64,000 nucleotides of DNA from CAUJIW01 sp963205175 (GCA_041060555.1 JBEUDS010000019.1), one strand, 5' to 3'; shown: positions 27,625 through 36,552, counted from the stretch's first letter. The notes: generated by a model not told the origin, from the sequence alone. Made by a program: numbers and translations.

Positions 27625-28494
27625 TCAGCGCATTTCGAGAAGCTTGATCCCGAACTGGCGGTAGAAATAGGCGAGCAGCAGCACCCGGAAAAGCCTTCGC
27701 TTTCCGTGCCGGCCCCGGGCAATGAAAAAGCCCTCGGGATGACGATAGATGCCAGGCAGGATTTCTTCCGCCTGTTCGATCATCAGATCCTTCTCGTCAC
27801 TGCTGTAGCGGTCGTCCTCGTCGTTGTCCCGTCCGCGCAACGCCCGCAGCAGCGCGATGCCCAGCACCAGCAGGATGATCAGGTTGATGCCGACGATCGG
27901 TGCCCAGGATGGCAGGCCATCCGCCTCTCCGGTGGCGATGTCGACGTCATCGCCATGTGCCGTGGCAGGCGGTGCCGGTGATGCGGTCGCCGGTTCGGCA
28001 CCCGTGGCGCCGGCTTTCCTGCTGTTGAAATACTGCTCCGCACGGACACCAAACACGGTCTCGATCGGCCCATCGAGGGTGGAGAACGGCTGGATCGAAC
28101 CGTCGCCGCCGGCAATCTGTACGCCTTTCTGGCTGCCTACCGTGACCACGTAAAGTGGCTGGTTGATGCACTTGACCTTGAGCGTGCGCGAGCCGCTGCC
28201 GTAACGGAATATCTGGTAGTCGCGCAGCTGTTCGCAGTCATGGCCGGCGTGTGTCAGTCCCTCCCGCAGCAGGTGGGCGATCACGTCCGGCGAGCGCTCT
28301 TCCAGCAAGGCCAGGTAGAGCTCGTTGCCGATGATGGTGAGGCCGCGCGGCCGGGCGTCGGCCGCGGCCGTGCCGGATGTCGCGGCGGGAGTGGCCGGCG
28401 TGGCGGGCGGGGTGTCGGCCGGTGCTGCCGCCACCAGCAGGGTCGATGCCGCCATCAGCCGGAAATGGCCCCTCATCCTCGCCCAAGATGTCAT
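27625..28494 (-). CDS. Uncharacterised single-pass membrane protein
   Basis: I do not recognise this 289-residue protein. It has a signal peptide (residues 1-26, LMAASTLLVAAAPA), a periplasmic part of about 140 residues with two Cys (HDCEQL and KCINQP) that could form a disulfide, then a Pro/Ala linker, one membrane helix (WAPIVGINLIILLVLGIALL, about residue 198) and a 70-residue cytoplasmic tail with acidic (NDEDDRYSSDEKD) and then basic stretches (ARGRHGKRRLFRVLL). Start chosen at the ATG 28494 because the signal peptide starts there. Upstream (28495-28688) is short non-coding DNA after purQ. Confidence 0.6.
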   Translation of the reverse strand: MTSWARMRGHFRLMAASTLLVAAAPADTPPATPATPAATSGTAAADARPRGLTIIGNELYLALLEERSPDVIAHLLREGLTHAGHDCEQLRDYQIFRYGSGSRTLKVKCINQPLYVVTVGSQKGVQIAGGDGSIQPFSTLDGPIETVFGVRAEQYFNSRKAGATGAEPATASPAPPATAHGDDVDIATGEADGLPSWAPIVGINLIILLVLGIALLRALRGRDNDEDDRYSSDEKDLMIEQAEEILPGIYRHPEGFFIARGRHGKRRLFRVLLLAYFYRQFGIKLLEMR

Positions 28495-28688
28495 GCCCTG
28501 CCTCGAATGCCCCTTGCGCCTGCGCGCCTGCCGGCGCGTTTCGGTCACGCCCGCCCCCTGGCGCGTTTTATCGCGCGCGCCCGGCTGGTGTTAGCGAAAA
28601 ATGGTTCACGACGTGTTGCCGGGGGCAGAGCGTCGCCGCGCGTGGGCGGAGGTGGCGGCTTGCGCCCGTGCGAGGCAGGGCGAGCGGA

Positions 28689-29354
28689 CTATCGGCCGGT
28701 CGCCAGCACGCTTTCGAACAGCGGGCGGCCATCGGTGCCACCCTGGATCGGCTCGATCAGTCGCTCCGGGTGGGGCATCATGCCGAGCACGTTGCCGGCC
28801 TCGTTGATGATGCCGGCGATGTCGTGGCGCGACCCGTTGGGGTTGTCGAGATAGCGAAACACCACCTGGCCATTGCCTTCCAGCCGCTCCAGCAACGCGT
28901 CGTCGGCAAAGTAGTTGCCATCGTGGTGCGCCACCGGCACCCGGATTTCCTGGCCGGCGGCATAGCCGCTGGAATAGGCGGTGGCGGCGTTCTCGACCCT
29001 CAGCCGGACATCGCGACAGACGAACTTGAGCCCGGCGTTACGCATCAGCGCACCGGGCAACAGGCCCGCCTCGGTGAGGATCTGGAAGCCGTTGCACACG
29101 CCCAGCACCTTCACGCCGCGCGTTGCCGCCCTCACTACTTCCCGCATCACCGGCGACTGGGCGGCCATGGCGCCGGAGCGCAGATAGTCGCCGTAGGAGA
29201 AGCCACCGGGCAGGGCGATGAGGTCGAGGCCATCAGGCAGGTCGTGGTCGCCGTGCCAGACCATGGCCGGCGGGGTGCCGCCGATCTGTTCAAGCGCGGT
29301 CGCCATGTCGCGGTCGCAGTTGGAGCCGGGAAAGACAATGACGGCGGACTTCAT
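28689..29354 (-). CDS. purQ: Phosphoribosylformylglycinamidine synthase subunit PurQ
   Basis: Glutaminase subunit feeding ammonia to PurL. A class I amidotransferase domain of 221 residues: SNCDRD near the N-terminus, oxyanion region LPGGFSYGDYLRSGAM, nucleophile Cys in LGVCNGFQIL, and His-Glu in MMPHPERL. Although the frame is open far upstream, that extension runs across purS and purC in the wrong phase; family similarity begins at the ATG 29354. Last gene of the purC-purS-purQ operon. Confidence 0.97.
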   Translation of the reverse strand: MKSAVIVFPGSNCDRDMATALEQIGGTPPAMVWHGDHDLPDGLDLIALPGGFSYGDYLRSGAMAAQSPVMREVVRAATRGVKVLGVCNGFQILTEAGLLPGALMRNAGLKFVCRDVRLRVENAATAYSSGYAAGQEIRVPVAHHDGNYFADDALLERLEGNGQVVFRYLDNPNGSRHDIAGIINEAGNVLGMMPHPERLIEPIQGGTDGRPLFESVLATGR

Positions 29355-29443
29355 GGCGGACCTTATGCTTGCTCGTCCAGATAATGAGCTTATCGCTACA
29401 ACCTGTTGTTGTTCAGGCGATAAGCGCCAGAATGGCGGGCCGT

Positions 29444-29683
29444 TCAGGCCAGCTCGATCCGGTAGTTTTCGATCACCGTGTTGGCCAGCAGCTTGCGGCA
29501 CATCTCGTCGATCCTGGCCTTGGCGGCGTCGGCGTCGGTTTCGGCGATATCCAGCTCGATGAACTTGCCCTGACGCACGTCCGCGACCGTGTCGAAGCCC
29601 AGGCCATGCAGCGCCCCGGCGATCGCCTTGCCCTGCGGGTCGAGCACGCCATTCTTCAACGTCACATAAACCTTGGCCTTCAT
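29444..29683 (-). CDS. purS: Phosphoribosylformylglycinamidine synthase subunit PurS
   Basis: A 79-residue structural subunit that bridges PurQ and PurL. MKAKVYVTLKNGVLDPQGKA and the ending MCRKLLANTVIENYRIEL are typical of the family. It begins at 29683, overlapping the purC stop by 4 nt (ATGA), so translation is probably coupled; purQ follows 89 nt later. Confidence 0.97.
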   Translation of the reverse strand: MKAKVYVTLKNGVLDPQGKAIAGALHGLGFDTVADVRQGKFIELDIAETDADAAKARIDEMCRKLLANTVIENYRIELA

Positions 29684-30468
29684 GAGCGCCCTTCCTCGCG
29701 TGCCTTGCGGTGGGTTTCCAGATCGAGAACCGTCGAGACCTCGCCCTCGGGCAGCAGGCCCAGCCGGCGGGCCACTTCCTGATAGGCTTCCACCTCGCCA
29801 CCGAGATCGCGGCGGAAGCGGTCCTTGTCCAGCTTTTCGCCGGTCGAGGCGTCCCACAGGCGGCAGCCGTCGGGGCTGATCTCGTCGGCCAGGATGATGC
29901 GGGAGAACTCGCCCTCCCACAGCCGGCCGAACTCCAGCTTGAAGTCGACGAGCTTGATGCCGACGCCAGCGAACAGGCCCGACATGAAGTCGTTGATGCG
30001 GATGGCGAGGTCGGCGATGTCGTGCATCTCCTCCTGGCTCGCCCAGCCGAAGGCGGCGATGTGCTCGTCGGTGACCATCGGGTCGCCCAGCGCATCGTTC
30101 TTGTAATAATATTCGATGATGGTGCGCGGCAGCACCATGCCTTCGTCCAGCCCCAGGCGCTTGGCCAGCGAACCGGCGACGACGTTGCGCACCACCACCT
30201 CGATCGGCACGATCTCGACCTGGCGGATCAGCTGTTCGCGCATGTTGAGGCGGCGGATGAAGTGGGTCGGCACGCCCATGCCGGCGAGCAGGGTGAAGAT
30301 ATGCTCGGAAATCCGGTTGTTAAGCACGCCCTTGCCGGAAATCGTGCCTTTTTTCTGGGCGTTGAAGGCAGTCGCGTCATCCTTGAAGTACTGGATGAGG
30401 GTGCCGGGCTCGGGTCCTTCGTAAAGGATCTTGGCCTTGCCTTCGTAAATCTGTCGACGGCGAGACAT
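29680..30468 (-). CDS. purC: SAICAR synthetase
   Basis: Adds aspartate to CAIR in purine synthesis. The 262 residues begin RRRQIYEGKAKILYEGPEPG, typical of purC. Also visible are DDATAFN, VVRNVVAGSLAKRLG, and DFKLEFGR with ILADEISPDGCRLWD. First gene of purC-purS-purQ. No good ribosome site precedes the ATG at 30468; a TATAGT box (30478-30483) ends 9 nt upstream, so its leader may be very short. Confidence 0.98.
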   Translation of the reverse strand: MSRRRQIYEGKAKILYEGPEPGTLIQYFKDDATAFNAQKKGTISGKGVLNNRISEHIFTLLAGMGVPTHFIRRLNMREQLIRQVEIVPIEVVVRNVVAGSLAKRLGLDEGMVLPRTIIEYYYKNDALGDPMVTDEHIAAFGWASQEEMHDIADLAIRINDFMSGLFAGVGIKLVDFKLEFGRLWEGEFSRIILADEISPDGCRLWDASTGEKLDKDRFRRDLGGEVEAYQEVARRLGLLPEGEVSTVLDLETHRKAREEGRS

Positions 30469-30630
30469 GGGCGGACCACTATATCTTGAGAATGACGAAA
30501 ACGGGCGGCGCCACCGGGGATGCCGCCCTTTGATTCGGCGCGGACCATACTCTATCGCCTTGCTGGGAACAATTGAAGATTGTCACACGGGCGGGCGGCC
30601 GAATGTTGTATCGCGCGACAATGCGAACGG

Positions 30631-30658
30631 TTGATCCGGATTGCCGGGCCCCTTATGT
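30631..30658 (+). promoter_or_regulatory. Sigma70-like promoter for zeta-bolA-grxD
   Basis: TTGATC (30631-30636), 16-nt spacer, TTATGT (30653-30658), followed by about 38 nt and an AAGGGG ribosome site before the zeta-subunit ATG. It lies in the divergent region shared with purC. Confidence 0.45.
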
Positions 30659-30696
30659 ACGCAGCAATATTCAGCAACGGATGCCAAGGGGCCACC

Positions 30697-31020
30697 ATGA
30701 CCACGTTCGACAACCGTGAGAAAGCCTTTGAAGAGAAGTTCGCGCGAGATGCCGAGCTGCAGTTCAAGGTGACCGCGCGGCGCAACAAGCTGCTGGGCCT
30801 GTGGGCCGCCGAACTGCTCAAGCTGACGCCGGAAGAGGCCGAGGCCTATGCCAAGCAGGTGGTTCACGCGGACTTCGAGGAAGTTGGCGAGGAAGACGTG
30901 TTCCGGAAGGTCTATGGCGATCTGTCCGCCCGCGGTGTCGATGTCAGCGAGCATCAGGTGCGCAAGGCGATGGACGACAAGATGGTCGAGGCCCGTCGCC
31001 AGTTCATCGAAGGGGTCTGA
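30697..31020 (+). CDS. F1-ATPase inhibitor zeta subunit (DUF1476)
   Basis: A 107-residue helical protein, found almost only in alphaproteobacteria, that inhibits reverse rotation of F1-ATPase (described in Paracoccus). The N-terminus TTFDNREKAFEEKFARDAEL is the inhibitory segment; RRNKLLGLWAAELL and the Glu-rich middle are conserved. The ATG at 30697 follows AAGGGG. bolA starts 3 nt after its stop, and grxD follows, so a common operon is likely. The gene is a strong taxonomic marker. Confidence 0.94.
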   Translation: MTTFDNREKAFEEKFARDAELQFKVTARRNKLLGLWAAELLKLTPEEAEAYAKQVVHADFEEVGEEDVFRKVYGDLSARGVDVSEHQVRKAMDDKMVEARRQFIEGV

Positions 31021-31023
31021 CCC

Positions 31024-31257
31024 ATGCCGATGCCGGCCAGCGAGATCGAGCGCCTGATCAAGGCGGCACTGCCGGATGCGCAGGTGACGATCCAGGATCT
31101 GGCGGGAGACGGCGATCACTATGCGGCGACCGTGGTGTCGGGGGCCTTCCGGGGGCTGACGCGGGTGAAGCAGCACCAACTGGTCTACGCCGCCCTGGGC
31201 GGGCGCATGGGGGGCGAACTGCACGCCTTGGCGTTGACCACCAGTTGCCCTACATAA
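31024..31257 (+). CDS. BolA-family protein
   Basis: A 77-residue class II KH-fold protein that forms a [2Fe-2S]-bridged complex with monothiol glutaredoxin. Motifs: MPASEIERLIKAALPDAQVTIQDL, then GDHYAATVVSGAFRGLTRVKQHQLVYAAL, including the His that can bind the cluster. It sits between the zeta subunit gene and grxD, the usual partner, so a role in Fe-S trafficking or iron sensing is expected. Confidence 0.95.
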   Translation: MPMPASEIERLIKAALPDAQVTIQDLAGDGDHYAATVVSGAFRGLTRVKQHQLVYAALGGRMGGELHALALTTSCPT

Positions 31258-31294
31258 GAAGACAACGCAGGTCCAATTTAGGAATAGGCCCCCC

Positions 31295-31612
31295 ATGTCT
31301 GACTCGGTTCTCGATCGTATCCAGCAGATCGTCGGCAGCAATGACGTCGTGCTGTTCATGAAGGGCACGCCGGATTTCCCGCAGTGCGGCTTCTCCTCGC
31401 GGGCGGTGGCGATCCTTGATCGCCTTGGCAGCGGTTTCGCCAGCTACAATGTGCTGGAAGACCCGGAGCTGCGCGAGGGCATCAAGCATTTCTCCCAGTG
31501 GCCGACCATCCCCCAGCTCTACATCAAGGGCGAATTCGTCGGCGGTTCGGACATCATGATGGAAATGTTCGAGGCGGGCGAACTGCAGGCGATGCTGGGC
31601 GCTGAAGCCTGA
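31295..31612 (+). CDS. grxD: Monothiol glutaredoxin (CGFS type)
   Basis: A 105-residue Grx4/GrxD protein. The active site reads CGFS in PDFPQCGFSSRAVAIL; the glutathione-binding parts WPTIPQLYIKGEFVGGSDIM are typical. It carries and transfers [2Fe-2S] clusters with BolA. It follows bolA by 37 nt with an AGGAATAGG ribosome region. Confidence 0.96.
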   Translation: MSDSVLDRIQQIVGSNDVVLFMKGTPDFPQCGFSSRAVAILDRLGSGFASYNVLEDPELREGIKHFSQWPTIPQLYIKGEFVGGSDIMMEMFEAGELQAMLGAEA

Positions 31613-31721
31613 TCGTCCGCCCGGTGGCCGGGCTCACCGGGGCCGTCCGCGTTCGCCAGCATCACGGTTGGTCGTCGTCGGTCCCCGCGCGGTTTGTTGC
31701 CGCCGGTCCCGGCGGGGACAA

Positions 31722-32426
31722 TCAGTGCGTGGTGACGGCGGCCGCCGCGAAATCGCCGAGGCTCGGGAAGCGCAGGTCGAAGTGCGGCACCGGGTCGGGC
31801 AGACGGGCGGCGCCAGGCCGTCCCGAGTTGCGGTCGATCCAGACGGTGTGGAGGCCGGCGGCCTGAGCCGGCCCGTGGTCGTGAAACAGCGATTGCGCCA
31901 CATGAACCAGTTCGTGCTTCTGGATGCCGTCATCGGCCAGCCGGGCCAGCAGATAGTCGAAGTTGCGCGGGTCGGGTTTGTAGGAGCCGATGCGCTCCGC
32001 GGTGAACACGCCATCGAACGGCACGCCCAGTTGGCGCAGGGTGGCCGCGATCGACACCTCATCGACGTTGGAGAGGATGTACAGCCGGTAGCGGGACTTG
32101 AGCCGGCGCAATGCGTCGACCGTGTCGGCGAAGGGCGGCCAGCCGCCGATCGACTCGGCGAACCGCGTCGCTGCGGTCCGGCTTGATGCCAGCCCGAGTT
32201 CGCGGGCCATCTCGACATGGACCTCGGCGACAATCTGCCGGTACGGCCAGGTCGGGTGGGCGTGTTCGATGTCCGGCTCGATGGCGCCGAAGCCGCTCAG
32301 CACCCGCTGCGCGCCGACCTGGGCGACCCAGTCCGCCAGCGCCGTGAGGATGCCGGTTTCCCAATCGATCAGCGTGCCGTAGCAGTCGAAGGACAGCGCG
32401 CGGACGCGGTTGAAATCGATGGTCAT
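31722..32426 (-). CDS. HAD hydrolase, type II haloacid dehalogenase-like
   Basis: 234 residues. HAD motif I is SFDCYGTLIDWE near residue 12, motif II LYILSNVDE, the Lys motif RIGSYKPDPRNF, and motif III is weaker in this subfamily (HVAQSLFHDHGPA). Similar to (S)-2-haloacid dehalogenases, but homologues are often general phosphatases. Start at the ATG 32426, overlapping the acetyltransferase stop by 4 nt; the two genes are coupled. The longer upstream open frame lies in the acetyltransferase. Confidence 0.88.
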   Translation of the reverse strand: MTIDFNRVRALSFDCYGTLIDWETGILTALADWVAQVGAQRVLSGFGAIEPDIEHAHPTWPYRQIVAEVHVEMARELGLASSRTAATRFAESIGGWPPFADTVDALRRLKSRYRLYILSNVDEVSIAATLRQLGVPFDGVFTAERIGSYKPDPRNFDYLLARLADDGIQKHELVHVAQSLFHDHGPAQAAGLHTVWIDRNSGRPGAARLPDPVPHFDLRFPSLGDFAAAAVTTH

Positions 32427-33022
32427 GCGAGGTCTCCCAGCAGTGGCACCTGGGGTGCCGCGTCCCTCGGCAGCAGGCCGGCCAGTCGCGGGTCGGGCAC
32501 GATCTCCACCTTGCGGGCATAGGGGCGGAAACCATGATGGATATAGAAGCCCAGCGCGCCGGGATGATCGAGCGTGCAGGTGCGGACCCACACCCGCCTG
32601 GGGCGTCGTCCCCAGGCGATCTGCAGCGTCTGGGCCATCAGCCAGCCGCCGAGGCCGCGCCCGGCCAGGTTGGGCAAAACGCCGAAGTAGCTGATCTCCA
32701 CCTCGCCGTCGGCGCGACAGTCCAGATCGACCATGCCGACTTCCTCGGGGCCCTGCCGGACGGTGTAGAGCAGGATGTCGGGGTCATGCAGCAGTGCCGC
32801 CAGCGCGTCGTCCTCCATCATCAGCCGGCCGAACCAAAGCCATGGCGCACCGACCGCCCGGAACAGCCGGCGGTATGACGCCGGGTCGGGTTCGGCGACC
32901 GGCATCAGCCGTGCCGACATCATCACGGGCAGGGGTTTGGGCTTGGGTCGCTCGGTCATCTCCAGGCAGGTGACGACCGCCGCGATATGGCCCTCGGGCA
33001 CATCGAGCAGTTGTACGGTCAT
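32423..33022 (-). CDS. GNAT family N-acetyltransferase
   Basis: 199 residues. The acetyl-CoA motif is GVLPNLAGRGLGGWLMAQTLQ near residue 130, preceded by VDLDCRADGEVEISYF. The acceptor is unknown. I chose the ATG at 33022; the open frame upstream of it is the csgG terminator hairpin. It is the first gene of a two-gene unit with the HAD hydrolase (ATGA overlap). Confidence 0.85.
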   Translation of the reverse strand: MTVQLLDVPEGHIAAVVTCLEMTERPKPKPLPVMMSARLMPVAEPDPASYRRLFRAVGAPWLWFGRLMMEDDALAALLHDPDILLYTVRQGPEEVGMVDLDCRADGEVEISYFGVLPNLAGRGLGGWLMAQTLQIAWGRRPRRVWVRTCTLDHPGALGFYIHHGFRPYARKVEIVPDPRLAGLLPRDAAPQVPLLGDLA

Positions 33023-33056
33023 GCCATTGTTGTGCCCGAGCGGCGCGCAAACGAAA

Positions 33057-33078
33057 AGGGGGAGCACGCGCTCCCCCT
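33057..33078 (-). terminator. Rho-independent terminator of the CsgG-family gene
   Basis: A 9-bp stem (AGGGGGAGC and its complement) with a 4-nt loop, followed on the minus strand by TTTCGTTTG, about 26 nt after the stop of the CsgG-family gene and before the GNAT gene. Confidence 0.8.
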
Positions 33079-33103
33079 CGATGTTTCGCTGATGACGGTC
33101 AGC

Positions 33104-34063
33104 CTATTTGGCCAGCTGGAACAGCAGTGACGACACCCAGCCCTTGTTGCCGAGTTCGTCGGAGACTTCCCACATCACGTCCTTCTTTTCGCCGGTCGGG
33201 TAGAGCATCATGCCCGGGTCGAGCGTCCGAACGACCTTGCCGCTGGCGCCGGCATCGGCATACATCCGGCCCGGCTTCGCCATGGTGACGGCCTGCGTGG
33301 CGTTGGCGGCCGAGGCATTTTCCGGCAGGCCGCCGAGTTCGGCCACCAGATCGGTGTAGGCCTGCAGATAGGCCAGCGTGATGACCTGGCCAATTTCGGT
33401 GTTCGCATAGCCGCTGGCGCCGCCGGCGCCCAGGAAGCCGCCCGAGAACAGGCCGCCACCGGCGCCCCAGCCCAGATCGGTTTTCTTGGCGTGGCCCTCG
33501 ACCATCGCCACCTGCTCGGAGGAGCGAACGTCGGTGACGGTGAGCACCACGTCTGCGGTCTTCTTCTTCAGGCTGATGCCGCCCAGCAGTGCGCCGGCGG
33601 TACGGCCGCCGAGCATGCCACCGAGCATGCCGCCGATATTGTTCCCGCCCGAATTGCTGTTGGAGGAGATCAGGTCCGGCACCAGCACATAGTCGGCAGC
33701 CTTGATCTGGCCCTTGCCGATGTTGGAGCCACCCCGCAGCTCGCCGCCGGAGGCCAAAGCCCGCTCCGCTTGCAGCGCGGCCATGCCCTTGCCCCGATCG
33801 ACAAGGGAGAAGCATTTGGATTTATTGACGAAAATCTTGATGAGCGCTTCAGGTGAGCCCAGTTCGTACTGACGCCACCACTGGCTTTCCGGCTCGATCA
33901 CGGCAAGCGAGCCGATTTTCTTGGCGCAGATCGGAATCTCGGCGGTTTTCTCAGCCCGCTTTTCCTGCGCGGTCTTGGCGGCAGCCGGCGCGGTGGCGGT
34001 CAGCGCGACGGCGGTCAACGCCGTGCAGGTCAGGGCCGCGCGGGCCATGGGCATCCAGTTCAT
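33104..34063 (-). CDS. CsgG/HfaB-family envelope protein with SH3-like C-terminus
   Basis: 319 residues. A signal peptide covers residues 1-28 (ALTAVALTATAPAAA), with no lipobox Cys seen, unlike curli CsgG. The CsgG fold follows (IGSLAVIEPESQWW, then ADYVLVPDLIS, LTVTDVRSSEQVAMVEG), with Gly/Met/Asn-rich stretches (NNIGGMLGGMLGG; AGGGLFSGGFLGAGG) that look flexible. The last 60 residues resemble a bacterial SH3 domain (GRMYADAGASGKVVRTLDPG ... NKGWVSSLL). GAGGGGA precedes the ATG. It has its own terminator. No curli or holdfast genes are adjacent. Confidence 0.75.
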   Translation of the reverse strand: MNWMPMARAALTCTALTAVALTATAPAAAKTAQEKRAEKTAEIPICAKKIGSLAVIEPESQWWRQYELGSPEALIKIFVNKSKCFSLVDRGKGMAALQAERALASGGELRGGSNIGKGQIKAADYVLVPDLISSNSNSGGNNIGGMLGGMLGGRTAGALLGGISLKKKTADVVLTVTDVRSSEQVAMVEGHAKKTDLGWGAGGGLFSGGFLGAGGASGYANTEIGQVITLAYLQAYTDLVAELGGLPENASAANATQAVTMAKPGRMYADAGASGKVVRTLDPGMMLYPTGEKKDVMWEVSDELGNKGWVSSLLFQLAK

Positions 34064-34200
34064 CTACTATTCCCCTCAGTCAACGATCAGCGCAATAGGC
34101 CGGATTTTAGCCCAAGCCATGCTCAAGCACCAGCCGGTGCGCGTCCCCGATGATGAGGCTCGCGCATTTAAATTATGCTTAGCGCCTTGAAATGACGGCC

Positions 34201-34222
34201 GCATAGCCCGAATGGGCTATGC
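34201..34222 (-). terminator. Hairpin after cysK
   Basis: A perfect 9-bp stem (GCATAGCCC with its complement) and GAAT loop, about 30 nt downstream of the cysK stop. No long T-tract follows. Confidence 0.5.
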
Positions 34223-34251
34223 CCGTGCCGGCGGCTCCTTGACGCTGGTGC

Positions 34252-35175
34252 TCACTCCTCGGCGGGCAGGAAGTCCGGCACCGACAGGTAGCGCTCGCCG
34301 GTGTCATAGTTGAAGCCGAGCACCCGGCTGCCGGCCGGAGCGTCCCTCAACTTGGTGGCAATTGCGGCCAGTGTCGCGCCGGAAGAGATGCCGACGAGCA
34401 GGCCCTCCTCGCGGGCGGCGCGGCGCGCATAGTCCTTGGCGTCGTTGGGATCGACCTGGATCACGCCATCGAGCAGGCGGGTGTGCAGGTTGGCGGGGAT
34501 GAAGCCGGCGCCGATGCCCTGGATCGGGTGCGGGCCGGGCTGGCCGCCGGAGATCACCGGTGACAGGGTGGGCTCGACCGCGAACACCTTGAGGGCGGGG
34601 AAGCGGTCCTTAAGGACCTCGGCGACGCCGGTGATGTGGCCGCCGGTGCCGACACCGGTGACCAGATAGTCCAGCCCCTCGGGGAAATCGGCGAGAATCT
34701 CCTGCGCCGTGGTCTCGACGTGAACCTTGATGTTGGCGGGGTTCTCGAACTGCTGCGGCATCCAGGCCCCGGACGTCGTCGCCACCAGTTCGCCTGCCTT
34801 CTCGACCGCGCCCTTCATGCCCTTCTCGCGCGGAGTCAGCACGAAGCTGGCGCCGTAGGCCAACATCAGGCGCCGACGCTCCACCGACATGCTCTCCGGC
34901 ATCACCAGGATCAGCTTGTAGCCCTTGACCGCGGCCACCATCGCGAGGCCGATGCCGGTATTGCCCGAGGTCGGCTCGATGATGGTGCCGCCGGGCCCGA
35001 GCGCGCCCGAGGCTTCCGCCGCCTCAACCATCGCCAGGGCAATGCGGTCCTTGATCGAGCCGCCGGGGTTGGCGCGTTCCGACTTCACCCAGACTTCATG
35101 GGCCGCGCCAAACAGCCGGTTGATACGGATGTGCGGCGTATTGCCAATGGTGTCGAGAATCGTCGCGGCCTTCAT
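34252..35175 (-). CDS. cysK: Cysteine synthase A
   Basis: PLP enzyme making cysteine from O-acetylserine and sulfide. 307 residues, beginning MKAATILDTIGNTPHIRINRLF. The PLP Lys is in NPGGSIKDR (about residue 42), the substrate loop is TSGNTGIGLA, and the PLP-phosphate loop GTGGHITGV. The open frame runs further upstream, but GGAGGGGA directly before the ATG at 35175 settles the start. It appears monocistronic with its own promoter and a hairpin after the stop. Confidence 0.96.
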   Translation of the reverse strand: MKAATILDTIGNTPHIRINRLFGAAHEVWVKSERANPGGSIKDRIALAMVEAAEASGALGPGGTIIEPTSGNTGIGLAMVAAVKGYKLILVMPESMSVERRRLMLAYGASFVLTPREKGMKGAVEKAGELVATTSGAWMPQQFENPANIKVHVETTAQEILADFPEGLDYLVTGVGTGGHITGVAEVLKDRFPALKVFAVEPTLSPVISGGQPGPHPIQGIGAGFIPANLHTRLLDGVIQVDPNDAKDYARRAAREEGLLVGISSGATLAAIATKLRDAPAGSRVLGFNYDTGERYLSVPDFLPAEE

Positions 35176-35213
35176 GGTTCCCCTCCAATACCGGTGGTTC
35201 GTCCGTACAGTGA

Positions 35214-35241
35214 ACGTTATGCCCACCCGAAAAGTAGACAA
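35214..35241 (-). promoter_or_regulatory. Candidate promoter of cysK
   Basis: On the minus strand: TTGTCT (35236-35241), 16-nt spacer, TAACGT (35214-35219), about 39 nt before the ATG. Confidence 0.4.
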
Positions 35242-35268
35242 GATAGAATTTCTGTCGCGAGACGCAGC

Positions 35269-36552
35269 TTAGCTGCGGCTGCTTTCCGTGGCCAGCCGGT
35301 TGGCCTTGCGCAGCTCGGGGAACCACATCGCCCACAACACGGTGACGACGATGGCGCCAACGCCGCCGACCACCACCGCTGGCACCGCGCCGATCAGGCG
35401 GGCGACGATGCCGGACTGGAACTCGCCCAGCTCGTTGGAGGCGCTGATGAACAGCGTGCTCACCGATGCCACGCGGCCGCGCATGTCGTCGGGGGTATGG
35501 ATCTGGATCAGCGACGAGCGGACGTAGACGCTGATCATGTCGGCAGCACCCAGCACGCCCAGCATGGCCAGCGACAAGGTGTAGGAAGTCGACAGGCCGA
35601 AGATGGCGGTGGCCAGTCCGTACACGCCGACACAGGCGAACATCCACAGGCCCACCCGGTTGCGCAGGGTGAAGCGGGTGAGCACCAGCGCCACCAGCGC
35701 CGCGCCTACCGCCGGGGCCGCGCGCAGGTTGCCGAGACCTTCCGGACCGACGGCAAGGATGTCGCGGGCGTAGACCGGCAGCATGGCGGTCGCGCCGCCC
35801 AGCAACACCGCGAACAGGTCGAGCGAGATCGCCCCCAGCACCATCCGGTTGGTGCGGATGTAGGACAGGCCGTCGAGAATGGCGCGCAGCGGCCGGCCGG
35901 CGGTGCGCGGGGTCTGCGCGACCGGCCGGATGAACGAGATGCAGGTCAGCGACACGGTAAGCAGCGCCAGGCAGGTGCCGTAAACCCAGGCGGCACCGCC
36001 CGCGATCAGGTAGCCGCAGGCCGCCGGACCGCCGATGGCGGCGATCTGCCAGGCGATGGAGTTCCAGGCGATGGCCGAGGGCAGAATGGTGACCGGCACG
36101 AGATTGGGTGCCAGCGCCTGCATGGAGGGCGCCATGAAGGCGCGCCCGATGCCCAGCAGGCTGGCCGCCATGAAGATTGGCAGCAGGCTTTGGTCGCCCC
36201 ACCGGGCGTGGGCGAACAGCAGGCCGATCGACAGCAGGTCGACGCTCAGGGCGCCACGCGCGATCCAGCGGCGGTCGAAGCGGTCGCTGATGTAGCCGGC
36301 GACCAGGCTGCAACCGGCCAGGGTGACGAACTGCACCAGGCCGATGAGGCCCAGGTAGAGCGAGGCTTCCTTGATGCTGTGGCTTTGCCGGGCGATCTCG
36401 TAGACCTGCCAGCCGACCGCCACCGCCGTCATGTTGACCGCCAGCGAACCGGTCAGGCGGGAAAACCAGAACAAGCGGAAATCACGATATCCGAAGGCGG
36501 ATGGCGCGGCGGGCGCCGGGGCTTCGGAGGCGGCGGGAGAGGGCGATGACAT
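35269..36552 (-). CDS. MFS exporter (EntS/MFS_3-like)
   Basis: 427 residues, twelve predicted membrane segments. The loop after helix 2 has AGYISDRFDRRWI, and the second half PDDMRGRVASVSTLFISASNELGEFQSGIVARL matches the enterobactin-exporter-like MFS_3 family, whose members export siderophores or drugs. A short Pro/Ala N-terminal tail precedes GYRDFRLFWFSRL. I chose the ATG at 36552, where the family's N-terminus begins; the ribosome site is poor. Divergent from a Crp/Fnr regulator, with two palindromes between. Confidence 0.85.
   Translation of the reverse strand: MSSPSPAASEAPAPAAPSAFGYRDFRLFWFSRLTGSLAVNMTAVAVGWQVYEIARQSHSIKEASLYLGLIGLVQFVTLAGCSLVAGYISDRFDRRWIARGALSVDLLSIGLLFAHARWGDQSLLPIFMAASLLGIGRAFMAPSMQALAPNLVPVTILPSAIAWNSIAWQIAAIGGPAACGYLIAGGAAWVYGTCLALLTVSLTCISFIRPVAQTPRTAGRPLRAILDGLSYIRTNRMVLGAISLDLFAVLLGGATAMLPVYARDILAVGPEGLGNLRAAPAVGAALVALVLTRFTLRNRVGLWMFACVGVYGLATAIFGLSTSYTLSLAMLGVLGAADMISVYVRSSLIQIHTPDDMRGRVASVSTLFISASNELGEFQSGIVARLIGAVPAVVVGGVGAIVVTVLWAMWFPELRKANRLATESSRS

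Noticed and set aside
28689..30095. Single 468-codon frame covering purQ and parts of purS and purC
   Set aside because: Only the last 221 codons match PurQ; the upstream part runs out of phase through purS and purC, which are separate genes with overlapping start/stop.
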